From contig NZ_KN360931.1 of NCBI RefSeq assembly GCF_000784355.1, positions 82,942 through 146,941 on the forward strand: 64,000 nt of DNA, in the 5' to 3' direction. Position numbers and translations under genes: made by a program. This document shows positions 1 through 7,738 of this stretch, in pieces (position 1 is the first letter of the stretch; each line of letters begins with the position of its first letter). The notes under the pieces are model-generated. The model was not told where the DNA came from. It saw only the letters and a program-made list of their open reading frames with translations, and made no database searches. Origin of the DNA: Methanolacinia paynteri. Its GTDB lineage: Archaea; Halobacteriota; Methanomicrobia; Methanomicrobiales; Methanomicrobiaceae.

Positions 1-1
1 G

Positions 2-643
2 TATATTGCGGCAAGAGATCTCCTGTTCGTGTATCCCACGTCTCCGGTGGATAGGATTATGAGCAGGCACCTGATCGTCGCGGACCCCGATATGAGTATA
101 AACGATGCAGCGAGGGTTATATTCAGGTCCGGCATCCAGAAGCTTCCTGTTGTGGACGAGGACGGCAACCTGATGGGAATTATCTCGAATGCGGATGTCA
201 TCAGATCGCAGATCGAGCACGTATCTCCTGAAAAAGTCTATAAATTTATTGAGACGCTGAAGATCCTGCACGATGTCAATCCTACACTTACAAAAGAGAT
301 CGTGTCCGTCGACAGCCTGCTTCCTACCCAGTCGAAGATCTACGAAGACGAGCTTGAAGGAAGAATATACGAAATAAAGAAGGGACTTGCCGAACCGATC
401 ATCGTTGTAAGGAAACCCGGAAAACTGATCCTTGTCGATGGCCATCACCGTGCCGTTGCCGCGAAGAGGATGGGAATAAAAGAACTTGATGCATATATCA
501 TAGAGATCGGGGCCGATATCGAACTGGGCCTGGAAAAGACCGCCCGCGAGATGAACCTGCATACGCTTGACGATGTAAAAGTCCTGGATTATGCACGCCA
601 TCCGTTAATGGCGGTTACCCACAGGCTGGTCAGGCACGGATAA
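2..643 (+). CDS. CBS-domain protein fused to ParB-like nuclease domain (5' partial)
   Basis: The reading frame is open to the left window edge, so the N-terminus lies outside; the GTG at 29 is probably internal. A CBS motif is visible first (start of the visible protein, through HLIVADPDMSINDAARV and GIQKLPVVDEDGNLMGIIS), ending in the usual phosphate-binding strand. A second half follows with the ParB/Srx signature around PIIVVRKPGKLILVDGHHRA, where DGHHR is the conserved nucleotide-binding turn. CBS-ParB fusions are known in archaea. CBS domains usually sense adenine nucleotides and ParB-like folds bind or cleave nucleotides, but the substrate is unknown. It is followed by a family-A repeat. 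Confidence 0.8.
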   Translation, partial: YIAARDLLFVYPTSPVDRIMSRHLIVADPDMSINDAARVIFRSGIQKLPVVDEDGNLMGIISNADVIRSQIEHVSPEKVYKFIETLKILHDVNPTLTKEIVSVDSLLPTQSKIYEDELEGRIYEIKKGLAEPIIVVRKPGKLILVDGHHRAVAAKRMGIKELDAYIIEIGADIELGLEKTAREMNLHTLDDVKVLDYARHPLMAVTHRLVRHG

Positions 644-676
644 GGATGATTAGCTCTTCGCAGTTTGACGCGTTTT

Positions 677-838
677 GGCAACCCCGGCACCGGCGGCCGA
701 GCCGCCGGACGGCCCCTGCCCAGGGGCCTTGCCTGAAGAGAACCTTCTCACGGCACGCCCAGGAGACCGGCAAGGGTCTCCTGAGCTGTTGAATTTAGTT
801 TTTACATGAAAATCACGTTGAGATTTGCATGAAATATT
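677..838. repeat. Dispersed structured repeat, family A, copy 1
   Basis: This copy fills most of the 305-bp gap between two convergent genes. It has a GC-rich half of consecutive stem-loops: arms CCGGCGGC/GCCGCCGG at 690-708, GGCCCCT/AGGGGCC at 711-728, and AGGAGACC/GGTCTCCT around 750-773. An AT-rich half carries a CATG-AAATCAC palindrome at 805-831. It aligns almost end to end with 2294-2450. The third stem changes from an A-T to a G-C pair between copies, which suggests selection on folding. No protein is encoded. The rest of the gap to 948 holds nothing recognised. Confidence 0.8.
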
Positions 839-948
839 TTTTCCCATAAATTTTTTTGGTATATTTCGTTCCGTGCACGACATGAATTTACCGCGTCTCG
901 CGGCGAGGGGTTGCCAAAAGTAGTGAATGGAAAGCCGGAAAAAAAGAT

Positions 949-2127
949 CTATGAGCCGTTATATGACGTCTCAAAATGATCATTCAATACATTCTCTTTT
1001 ACGACGCAGTTCTCTTCGATCACAACCTCGGGCCAGATCCTCGTGCCCGAATGAAGAACCGCTCCGTCTTTCAGCACCGCCCTGGGGCCTATCACCGTAT
1101 TATTCTCGATATTGCACCTGACTCCGATCTCTGCGTCGTTGTCGATTATACTGCCGCTTATCGTTGTATTTTCATCGATATCCACATTATTGTAGATGGA
1201 TGAAGAGAAGATCTTGGAATTATTTCCTATGCTGCAGCATTCTCCAAGACTTGTGTAGGGACCGATCAGTACATTGTCTCCGATTTTTGTACCCGACCCT
1301 ATGGAAACGGGACCGATGATCCGTGTATTCTTACCAATCTTCACAGAATCTCCGAACTGTACCGGGCCTACCACGCTGCCGCCGGTTATCGACACGCTCC
1401 CGCTTATATTCGTATAGCGCATCTGGTTGAGTTTCCATTTTTCAGCTTCACGGAGTGATCTCGGACTTCCTACATCGGTCCAGTTTCCTCTTGCAAGCCA
1501 CCCTCCGATGTTTATTCCCGAGCCCATAAGTTTAGGGAAGAGGTCCTTTGCGAAATCGTACTTCCTGTTTTCCGGGATGTGATCGAATATCGAGGGATCG
1601 CATACATATATACCGGTACTTGCGAGGTTTGAAAAGATCTCTCCCGGCGACGGCTTTTCATAAAACCTCATGATATGGTAATTCACATCGATCTCGGCGA
1701 TTCCGTATTCGCATGGATTGTCTATGCTTATCAGGCCTATGGAGACCATGCTGTCGCCCTTGAGATGATCGCGGTAAAATTCCAGCAGGTCTATGTCCGT
1801 TACATGGTCCCCGCCGACGACAAGAAAAGGGGAGTCGTTCAGGTATTTTTCCGCATTTTTGACGCTGCCCGCAGTTCCCAGCTTTGTCTCTTCGCGGACA
1901 TATGTAATATTCACTCCCATCAGTGAGCCGTCTCCAAGCGCCCTTTCGATGTCGTCGCCTTTATAGCCGATCGTAATCACAACGTCTGTAAATCCCAGAT
2001 TAGACAGGTGACTGACAAGGTGTTTTATCGACGGGGTATTGACAATCGGGATGCAGGGTTTAGGCCTTTCAAATGTGAGTGGACGGAGCCTTGTGCCTTC
2101 TCCGCCGCACATTATGCAGACTTTCAT
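949..2127 (-). CDS. Sugar-phosphate nucleotidyltransferase with left-handed beta-helix domain
   Basis: This 392-residue protein activates a sugar phosphate with an NTP to form an NDP-sugar. The N-terminal Rossmann-like domain opens with the CGGEGTRLRPLT signature at residues 8-19 and a KPCIPI loop, typical of pyrophosphorylases for glucose-1-P, mannose-1-P or GlcNAc-1-P. From about residue 240 to 375, hexapeptide repeats (GSVSITGGSVVGPV, IGKNTRIIGPVSIG and so on) form a left-handed beta-helix, as in GlmU-like and GDP-mannose pyrophosphorylase-like proteins. There is no clear evidence of a second catalytic activity. The gene stands alone between two direct copies of repeat A. The sugar cannot be assigned from sequence; a role in glycan or S-layer glycosylation is inference. 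Confidence 0.85.
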   Translation of the reverse strand: MKVCIMCGGEGTRLRPLTFERPKPCIPIVNTPSIKHLVSHLSNLGFTDVVITIGYKGDDIERALGDGSLMGVNITYVREETKLGTAGSVKNAEKYLNDSPFLVVGGDHVTDIDLLEFYRDHLKGDSMVSIGLISIDNPCEYGIAEIDVNYHIMRFYEKPSPGEIFSNLASTGIYVCDPSIFDHIPENRKYDFAKDLFPKLMGSGINIGGWLARGNWTDVGSPRSLREAEKWKLNQMRYTNISGSVSITGGSVVGPVQFGDSVKIGKNTRIIGPVSIGSGTKIGDNVLIGPYTSLGECCSIGNNSKIFSSSIYNNVDIDENTTISGSIIDNDAEIGVRCNIENNTVIGPRAVLKDGAVLHSGTRIWPEVVIEENCVVKENVLNDHFETSYNGS

Positions 2128-2293
2128 GTTATCTGAATGTTTTTATTTATTCTAATATATCAGAATATTGAATTTTTAGATTTTGTTTGAAAATCACGTT
2201 GTGATTGCTATAAAAGTAAAGTCTGGACCCTTTAGATTTCCTACCCGAATTCAAATAGACTTTTTGGCTATTTGTTGTCTCATGTCTTTCTCC

Positions 2294-2474
2294 GGCAACC
2301 TTGGCACCGGCGACAGGGCCACCGGACGGCCCCTGCCCAGGGGCATTGCCCGAAGATAATCTCCCCCTGGCACGCTCAGGGAACCGGCAAGGGTCCCCTG
2401 AGCTGTTGAATTTAGTTTTACATGCAAATCACTTTGTGATTTACATGAATCAGTGCATGAAACTTTGTTTCATG
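2294..2474. repeat. Dispersed structured repeat, family A, copy 2
   Basis: This second full copy is in the same orientation as copy 1 (677-838), so the two bracket the nucleotidyltransferase gene. The AT-rich half has two clean hairpins: 2421-2447 (CATG, AAATCAC, loop TTT, GTGATTT, CATG) and 2456-2474 (CATGAAA, loop CTTTG, TTTCATG). Fragments of the same hairpin recur at about 2187-2205 and 2530-2553. The 450-bp gap 2128-2578 contains nothing else recognised; promoters for both flanking genes must lie here. Confidence 0.8.
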
Positions 2475-2578
2475 AACGTTTTGTTTGGAAATCCCGGTTG
2501 AGACTTTTTAGATCCTTTGTTTTTGTCCCAAAAAACTTTGTTTCATGAACGTTTTTCGGCACTCATCAATGCTTTATA

Positions 2579-3091
2579 ATGGGTATAACCAAATATTCGT
2601 TAATGAATGAATTTGTCTGCACGCTTTGCGGCAGGTGCTGCATGGGCATGGGCAGGTACGTCAAAGTTACAGGGGTTATGGGTCCCGGCAGATATGCGGT
2701 CCGGCATGACCTGTCAAACGAATTATTCTATGCTACTGTTGACAAAAATTTCAGGGGCAGAATCGATCCTCTTAACAGGGATACACCCGCAGAATGGTGC
2801 CCCTTTTTAATGGATAAAGACGAAAACGGAAATTATTACTGTTCTATCCATGCTTCCACCCCCACTTTCTGTAAAAAATATAAGTGCTGTACATGCAGGA
2901 TTTTCGGAAGCGACGGAAGTCCGGTCGGGATGATAAAAGGGAGGTCCACCATCGCAACGGACGATAAGGAGCTTGAAAAGTTATGGGATTCTGCCGTAAA
3001 CTCCGTCCTGGATCTTGAACTTAATGAACAGAAAAAGAAGATCGTTGAGATAATGAAGGATTCAGGTTACGATGTCAGATATTTCGAATGA
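2579..3091 (+). CDS. YkgJ-type cysteine-cluster protein
   Basis: This 170-residue protein belongs by eye to the YkgJ/UPF0153 family of putative zinc- or iron-binding cysteine-cluster proteins. The N-terminus has FVCTLCGRCCMG (cysteines near residues 14-21) and the middle has a further set: EWCPFL, YYCSIHASTPTFCKKYKCCTC. These cysteines are the family metal ligands. ATG 2579 has no Shine-Dalgarno site; ATG 2603 (MNEFVCTLCG) is an alternative start. The 3' end overlaps the next cysteine-containing ORF by 20 bp, which suggests coexpression. Biochemical function is unknown. Confidence 0.8.
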   Translation: MGITKYSLMNEFVCTLCGRCCMGMGRYVKVTGVMGPGRYAVRHDLSNELFYATVDKNFRGRIDPLNRDTPAEWCPFLMDKDENGNYYCSIHASTPTFCKKYKCCTCRIFGSDGSPVGMIKGRSTIATDDKELEKLWDSAVNSVLDLELNEQKKKIVEIMKDSGYDVRYFE

Positions 3092-3350
3092 CGGCAGGAC
3101 GCGTGTCCTGGAAATTGAAAAGGGTGAGGTCCAGTGCCTCCCCAAAAAGAGAGAGTCAATCGATAAGTGCAGGTTCTGCGTGCATTCCAAAAGATTCCGG
3201 GAGGCAGGTGTCTGGAAAACTTCTCCTGCAAGAGCATACTGTACATTATGCAGGAGCAATGATTCGGTTGATTTTGAAAAGGCTGACGCAGTCGAATGTG
3301 ACGATATGAAAAGTGAGGGTTACAGGAGTATCCTGAATATTATCAGTTGA
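3072..3350 (+). CDS. Small cysteine-pair protein of unknown function
   Basis: This 92-residue ORF starts inside the end of the YkgJ-type gene, in another frame (20-bp overlap). It has CRFCVHSKRF near residue 33 and YCTLCRSND near residue 56. The two CxxC pairs could bind one metal ion. It is charged, with no signal peptide or membrane segment. I recognise no family. The overlap with a cysteine-cluster protein and the shared metal-ligand character make translational coupling likely. It ends 8 bp into the 3' end of the convergent ribbon-helix-helix gene. Confidence 0.6.
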   Translation: MSDISNDGRTRVLEIEKGEVQCLPKKRESIDKCRFCVHSKRFREAGVWKTSPARAYCTLCRSNDSVDFEKADAVECDDMKSEGYRSILNIIS

Positions 3351-3699
3351 TATTAAAAAATCCCTTCTTTTTGGGTTTTTCATCTTTTTCCTGCAGGATA
3401 TTGTCCATCTGTTTGTTGTTTGATACCGCGATCGTCCTTATGTCATGCATCTGGTTCTTGATCTCCTGAATCATCTTCTGCATATTGTCGAGATCTTTCC
3501 TTATTTTGTAGAATTCTTCGTATGATCTCTTGTTTTCACTTTTTATCTCCCCTCCGCCTTCCGTGAAGTTGATTCCTGCTTCGACAAGTTCCAAAATCGC
3601 CTCTTCCCTCTTAATTCCCCTCGATTTTGAATATTTGTCAATTCTCTCCATTATATCGGGATCAACCGAAAAAGACTGCCTCATTACCACGTTTCCCAC
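3343..3699 (-). CDS. Ribbon-helix-helix (CopG-like) protein with coiled-coil tail
   Basis: 118 residues. The N-terminal RQSFSVDPDIMERIDKYSK followed by REEAILELVEAGI (about residues 8-45) has the beta-helix-helix pattern of CopG/Arc-type DNA-binding dimers. Residues 55-105 are a charged, heptad-like helix (YKIRKDLDNMQKMIQEIKNQM), probably a coiled coil, and the C-terminus is lysine-rich. It probably acts as a small transcription regulator or structural DNA-binding protein. It lies downstream of the divergent-promoter region of cobQ; an operator or target is not visible. Confidence 0.7.
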   Translation of the reverse strand: MGNVVMRQSFSVDPDIMERIDKYSKSRGIKREEAILELVEAGINFTEGGGEIKSENKRSYEEFYKIRKDLDNMQKMIQEIKNQMHDIRTIAVSNNKQMDNILQEKDEKPKKKGFFNIN

Positions 3700-3741
3700 T
3701 TCCTCATATTCGGTATTATGATGTAAACAGGTTATGACGAT

Positions 3742-5217
3742 TCATTTATTAAAATGATCGAGAATTGCACAGGTGTCAATACTTTCTTCAAAAGAGTGAA
3801 CAAGTTTATCGAATGCAGATTCGATACCGGATTTTTCTGATTCGTTAATCCTGAAATCAAGGCCTTTTTGTTCGTACAGGTAACTCATTAATGCGCAGAC
3901 CACATTTTCATTATTGAACAGCCCGTGCATGTAGGTGCCTATAATCACACCGTCGGGCGATACCACTCCCTCGCCTTCAAATGCCTCCGTGACTCCTTCT
4001 CCAAGTTCCGTTTTGCCCATATGTATCTCGTAGCCGGATGCCTCATCGATCCGCGAGAGAATCGGCCCTTTCCCAAGAGATCTTCTCCTGACTTTTGCTG
4101 TGGTTTTTTCATATTCGAGAAATTCGGTTTTTATATCCAGAATTCCGAAACCTTCTACTATACAGGGTTCTCCGGATTCTATTCCTGAATCTTCGATCAC
4201 TCTTCCGAGCATCTGGAAGCCGCCGCATATTCCGAAGACCGGGATCTTCTTCTCGATCAGTGATCTCAGTTTCCGGTCGAATCCTGAAATTTTAAGGATA
4301 TTCAGATCGTCTATGGTGTTTTTTGTCCCGGGAAGGATCAGGCAGTCGATATCTTCAAATGAATCGGTCGGATTCAGGTATAGTATCTCCGCGTATCTTT
4401 CAAGGGGCTCGAAATCGCTGAAATTTGAGATCTTATCAAGCCTGACAACTCCGATCTTTACCGGTTTATCCCCGGAATTGTGCTTTAATTTGTCCTGTAT
4501 CGAGAGGGAGTCTTCACTCGGAAGTTCTATGTGGGAATAGGGCAGTACGCCGAGAACTTTTATCCCGGTCTTTTCTTCGATTATCGATATTCCTTTCCTG
4601 AATAAATCCGGATCGCCCATGAATTTGTTGATTATGAAGCCGACGACATTTTTTCTGACATTATCGGGCAGGAGCTGATATGTTCCGATCAACTGCGCAA
4701 AGATACCGCCTCTTTCGATATCGCCGACGAGAACGATGGGGATATTCAGTCTTTCTGCAAGCAGGATGTTCGCAATATCCCTGTCATAAAGGTTCATTTC
4801 GGCAGCCCCGCCCGCTCCCTCTACGACGATGTTTCCGAATTTTTCTTCGAGTGAATAATAGGATTTCAGGGCCGTTTCAAGTAAGTGCCCGGTCTCGTTA
4901 TAATATTCTCCAATTTTTATGTCCTTGTAGGGCCTGCCGAGAAGCACTATCTGGGAGGTCCGGTCGCCTTTCGGCTTAAGGAGGATCGGGTTCATCTCAG
5001 CCGCCGGCTCAACACCTGCCGCCATTGCCTGTATAGCCTGTGCGATGCCGATTTCCAGGCCATCATCAGTGACATATGAATTAAGGCTCATATTCTGTGA
5101 TTTGAAAGGTGCGCAGGTATAACCATGATTATAAAGCATTCGGCAAATCGCAGCGACAATGGTGCTTTTCCCCGCATGAGAGGAGCTCCCCAGGACCATC
5201 AGTGACATTATATTCAT
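3742..5217 (-). CDS. cobQ: Cobyric acid synthase CobQ/CbiP
   Basis: This 491-residue enzyme amidates adenosylcobyrinate a,c-diamide at positions b, d, e and g, using glutamine and ATP, in corrinoid synthesis. The N-terminal synthetase domain has the P-loop GSSSHAGKST (residues 10-19) and the SQNMSLNSYVT substrate loop near 42. The C-terminal amidotransferase domain has the nucleophile elbow VFGICGGFQMLG near residue 325 and the catalytic His in GTYMHGLF near 427. Length is normal for the family. It is separate from the cbi cluster at 57.7-64 kb. The start could be either of two nearby ATGs (residues 1 and 4). Confidence 0.95.
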   Translation of the reverse strand: MNIMSLMVLGSSSHAGKSTIVAAICRMLYNHGYTCAPFKSQNMSLNSYVTDDGLEIGIAQAIQAMAAGVEPAAEMNPILLKPKGDRTSQIVLLGRPYKDIKIGEYYNETGHLLETALKSYYSLEEKFGNIVVEGAGGAAEMNLYDRDIANILLAERLNIPIVLVGDIERGGIFAQLIGTYQLLPDNVRKNVVGFIINKFMGDPDLFRKGISIIEEKTGIKVLGVLPYSHIELPSEDSLSIQDKLKHNSGDKPVKIGVVRLDKISNFSDFEPLERYAEILYLNPTDSFEDIDCLILPGTKNTIDDLNILKISGFDRKLRSLIEKKIPVFGICGGFQMLGRVIEDSGIESGEPCIVEGFGILDIKTEFLEYEKTTAKVRRRSLGKGPILSRIDEASGYEIHMGKTELGEGVTEAFEGEGVVSPDGVIIGTYMHGLFNNENVVCALMSYLYEQKGLDFRINESEKSGIESAFDKLVHSFEESIDTCAILDHFNK

Positions 5218-5384
5218 TAAATCTGTGCTAAAGCTAAATAAATTGATATAATCGGATGCGTATGCCGCCTGGCATCAATAATTTGCGCGTATAGGCATTT
5301 CTCACCGGATTGTCGGTATTTTTCCATATTTTTTTCCGTTATGGATGCCCTGCCGCAGCCGGTTTGTTCTGAAATCATGCTAAC

Positions 5385-5396
5385 AAATATATAATC
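5385..5396 (+). promoter_or_regulatory. TATA box of the SUI1-like gene
   Basis: AAATATATAATC is centred about 28 bp before ATG 5418. This is the usual archaeal TATA-to-start distance, so the transcript would be leaderless or nearly so. No Shine-Dalgarno site precedes the ATG, which agrees. Confidence 0.5.
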
Positions 5397-5417
5397 AGAT
5401 TTGTAAGGTACAATGTA

Positions 5418-5723
5418 ATGACTGGTGGTATATGTCCAAAATGTGGACTGCCAAAAGAACTGTGTATTTGTGAAGAAGTCGCAAAGGAACAACAGCAGAT
5501 TAGCGTTAAGATCAATAAGAGGCGTTACGGCAAAGAAGTAACAATAATCGAGGGACTGGATCCCTACGATATCGATTTGGATGAATTGCAGAAACATCTG
5601 AAAGGAAAACTTGCCTGCGGCGGCACTGTTAAAGGCAATTCAATCGAACTTCAGGGCAATCACCGTGAACGCGTAAAGAAACTCCTGATGGACAGGGGTT
5701 ACAAACTTGAAAATATAAGTTAG
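5418..5723 (+). CDS. SUI1/eIF1-family translation factor
   Basis: This 101-residue protein is the archaeal aIF1 (SUI1/YciH) type, which helps select the start codon on the small ribosomal subunit. The core from about residue 28 has [13 protein letters not shown]-like basic strands ([17 protein letters not shown]). The diagnostic C-terminal [18 protein letters not shown], followed by [12 protein letters not shown], is also present. The N-terminus carries a [13 protein letters not shown] cluster that could bind zinc, as in many archaeal homologues. It is monocistronic and is followed by a partial family-A repeat. Confidence 0.92.
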   Translation: MTGGICPKCGLPKELCICEEVAKEQQQISVKINKRRYGKEVTIIEGLDPYDIDLDELQKHLKGKLACGGTVKGNSIELQGNHRERVKKLLMDRGYKLENIS

Positions 5724-5790
5724 TTTAACATGAAAATCACGTTGTGATTTACATGAAACAGTGCATGAAATCTTTGTTTCATAAACCTTT
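5724..5790. repeat. Family A repeat, partial copy 3 (AT-rich half only)
   Basis: This copy matches the right half of copy 2. It has hairpin CATG-A-AAATCAC / GTGATTT-A-CATG at 5729-5755, then ATGAAA/TTTCAT at 5765-5782. The GC-rich half is absent. It fills the gap between the convergent ends of the SUI1-like gene and the TadC-like gene, so it may serve both as a terminator. Confidence 0.7.
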
Positions 5791-5793
5791 TTT

Positions 5794-6804
5794 TCAGATG
5801 AAGAACCTGAACGAAATCCATGCGATTATCAGCATAATCAATGAATATTTCAGACCGGCTATTGCTCTTCCTTCACCCATCTGACCTGCTACAAGTCCGG
5901 AGAAAAATGCCTGGATCATTGCGGCATGGGAGAACAGCCTCCTGTAGAAGTCCATATCTATGGCTCCACCGAAGGAGAGTCCGGAGGTGTCTGTTCCAGA
6001 GGATGCAACTGCCGCTCCCGCTTCGGCCATGGTGTCGAGGAACGTACTCGTCATAATCGCAATTACCAGAAGGAAGACGAGAAACGATACAAGAACTATT
6101 ACGATATAGATCAGCATATTGTTCCGCCTTTCGGTTGCAAGACTGACGAATTCGTATGAATCGTTTGCAGCGGCTCTTAGCACCTCGCTTACATCTCCGC
6201 CGGCCTGGCTTGCCTTTGCGATAAGATCCACACTTCTTTTCGCGAGTGGAGTCCCCAGCCTTTCGCCGAACCTGTGTATGGCGTTTACAAACGGAATATT
6301 CCACGAGACTTCGTTGTCGAGCTTCTTTATATATGGTGTGAGGGTCCCATAATCTCCGTCCGAAACGGTGTGGATGGCATTCGGGAGTGTCATTCCGCTC
6401 TCGTTCATCCCTGCGACATCCCTGAAGAAATTCGGCAGCGCAACCTCGATATTTCGTGTTCTCCTCGATTCTTTTGTATCGAGAAATGCAAGAGGTATGA
6501 GCATTATGAGGATTGTGATCACGAAGATATCGTCAATTAATGTCGAATTGAGCAGGGAGTATATTCCATAGTTCGATATGACCGATATAAACCCGAAGAC
6601 GAAGAAAAGCAGCGCTATCGGTGCGGAGACGATTAGGATATTTTCAGGTTTTTCAGTCAGTACTTTTACCGGATCTTCAAGAATTCTGTTGAACCCTTCC
6701 CTTCGTTTCCTCTTTGAATCGATCTTTTCAAATATCTCGATCTGTTCCAGGTCTTTTTCCCCGGGGATGGCATCTTCAGTTTTTTTCTTCCCAAATAGTC
6801 CCAT
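5794..6804 (-). CDS. TadC-like type II/IV secretion F-domain membrane protein
   Basis: This 336-residue inner-membrane platform protein belongs to an archaeal type IV filament system. Two membrane helices occupy about residues 55-110. A cytoplasmic T2SSF domain follows, with the helical run DVAGMNESGMTLPNAIH and the conserved QAGGDVSEVLRAAA. Further helices lie at about 222-246, 292-308 and 317-336. The C-terminal GLVAGQMGEGRAIAGLKYS is typical of archaeal TadC/FlaJ-like proteins. It lies 1 bp from the upstream TadB-like partner, with which it probably forms a heterodimeric platform for the ATPase encoded first in the operon. Confidence 0.85.
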   Translation of the reverse strand: MGLFGKKKTEDAIPGEKDLEQIEIFEKIDSKRKRREGFNRILEDPVKVLTEKPENILIVSAPIALLFFVFGFISVISNYGIYSLLNSTLIDDIFVITILIMLIPLAFLDTKESRRTRNIEVALPNFFRDVAGMNESGMTLPNAIHTVSDGDYGTLTPYIKKLDNEVSWNIPFVNAIHRFGERLGTPLAKRSVDLIAKASQAGGDVSEVLRAAANDSYEFVSLATERRNNMLIYIVIVLVSFLVFLLVIAIMTSTFLDTMAEAGAAVASSGTDTSGLSFGGAIDMDFYRRLFSHAAMIQAFFSGLVAGQMGEGRAIAGLKYSLIMLIIAWISFRFFI

Positions 6805-6805
6805 T

Positions 6806-7738
6806 TTACATCTCCGGAGTCATTGCATCAATTAAAATCACGAACATTATACTCCCCAGAGGAATTATCCCGTATATTACGACGTACAAAAACATGGGGC
6901 TCGAAGTACTGCTGATTGTCGACATTATAGACTGCAGGATAATCAGGAAAAGTGTTCCTGCGACAAGGGCGGTTACATACGATTCGGAGATAAGTCCGAG
7001 AGTATCGAGGAAGGTCTTTTGCGTCTGCCGGTTCTCTTTCATGTACTGCTCCGATTTGTTCCTGAAATATTCCGTAAGATTGCTTCCGCTCGAGATGCTT
7101 GCAATTGCGCCCTGGAGGAAGTCCCGCATTCTGTCGCTGGGGGTGTACTGGCCCGCCAGTCTCAGGGCGTCCAGCAGGTCCTTTCCGAAGACGTCGATCT
7201 CTCTCGTTATGTACCTGGCCTCAACCGCACTTTCGCCGTAGATTTCGCTGTTGCCGAGGAGCCTGAATACTTCTGCAGGCGTAATGCCCGCTGTCGACAT
7301 GGCGGTAATGTAATTTATTGCGTACGGAAGTGTGCAGTCGATGTTTCTCCTTCGGTCGCCGGCAAGGATGGTGGGATATATAAGAAAGATCGAATATGTC
7401 AGTCCGCCGACTACAGCCAGCGATACGATCAGAACGAACACGGTGCCTAAAATCAGGCTGTATTTGCTCATTTCAATAAAAATATCCGGGACGTTTCCCT
7501 TATACACGAAAATCTCGGGAAGCCTCAACAGGTATGTAATCAGCGAGAAGAGGATTGCAGCCATCAATCCTGCAATGATCGATGAGAAGTAGGCGGTTGA
7601 AATATAGGCCTCATATGGAGTTTTCATCCTGGCCCTGATCATATCGTTTCTCAGGGTGAGATAGTCTTCTCTCTTCCTTTTCGCCCTTTTTCCGAATATC
7701 GAGAAGCAGAATCTCTCATAACTGTTCATAAAGCTCAC
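6806..7738 (-). CDS. TadB-like type II/IV secretion F-domain membrane protein
   Basis: This 310-residue T2SSF-family membrane protein is the paired partner of the next gene. Membrane helices are visible near residues 45-70, 92-120, 238-262 and 280-305. The cytoplasmic domain between them has YITAMSTAGITPAEVFRLLG and the QGAIASISSGSNLTEYFR segment, typical of the family. The start overlaps the 3' end of the ATPase gene by 23 bp, indicating translational coupling. As in other systems, two F-domain proteins likely replace one duplicated FlaJ/PilC protein. Substrate pilins are not visible here. Confidence 0.83.
   Translation of the reverse strand: MSFMNSYERFCFSIFGKRAKRKREDYLTLRNDMIRARMKTPYEAYISTAYFSSIIAGLMAAILFSLITYLLRLPEIFVYKGNVPDIFIEMSKYSLILGTVFVLIVSLAVVGGLTYSIFLIYPTILAGDRRRNIDCTLPYAINYITAMSTAGITPAEVFRLLGNSEIYGESAVEARYITREIDVFGKDLLDALRLAGQYTPSDRMRDFLQGAIASISSGSNLTEYFRNKSEQYMKENRQTQKTFLDTLGLISESYVTALVAGTLFLIILQSIMSTISSTSSPMFLYVVIYGIIPLGSIMFVILIDAMTPEM

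Noticed and set aside
650-883. 77-residue minus-strand ORF
   Set aside because: It lies within family A repeat copy 1 and has no conserved features.
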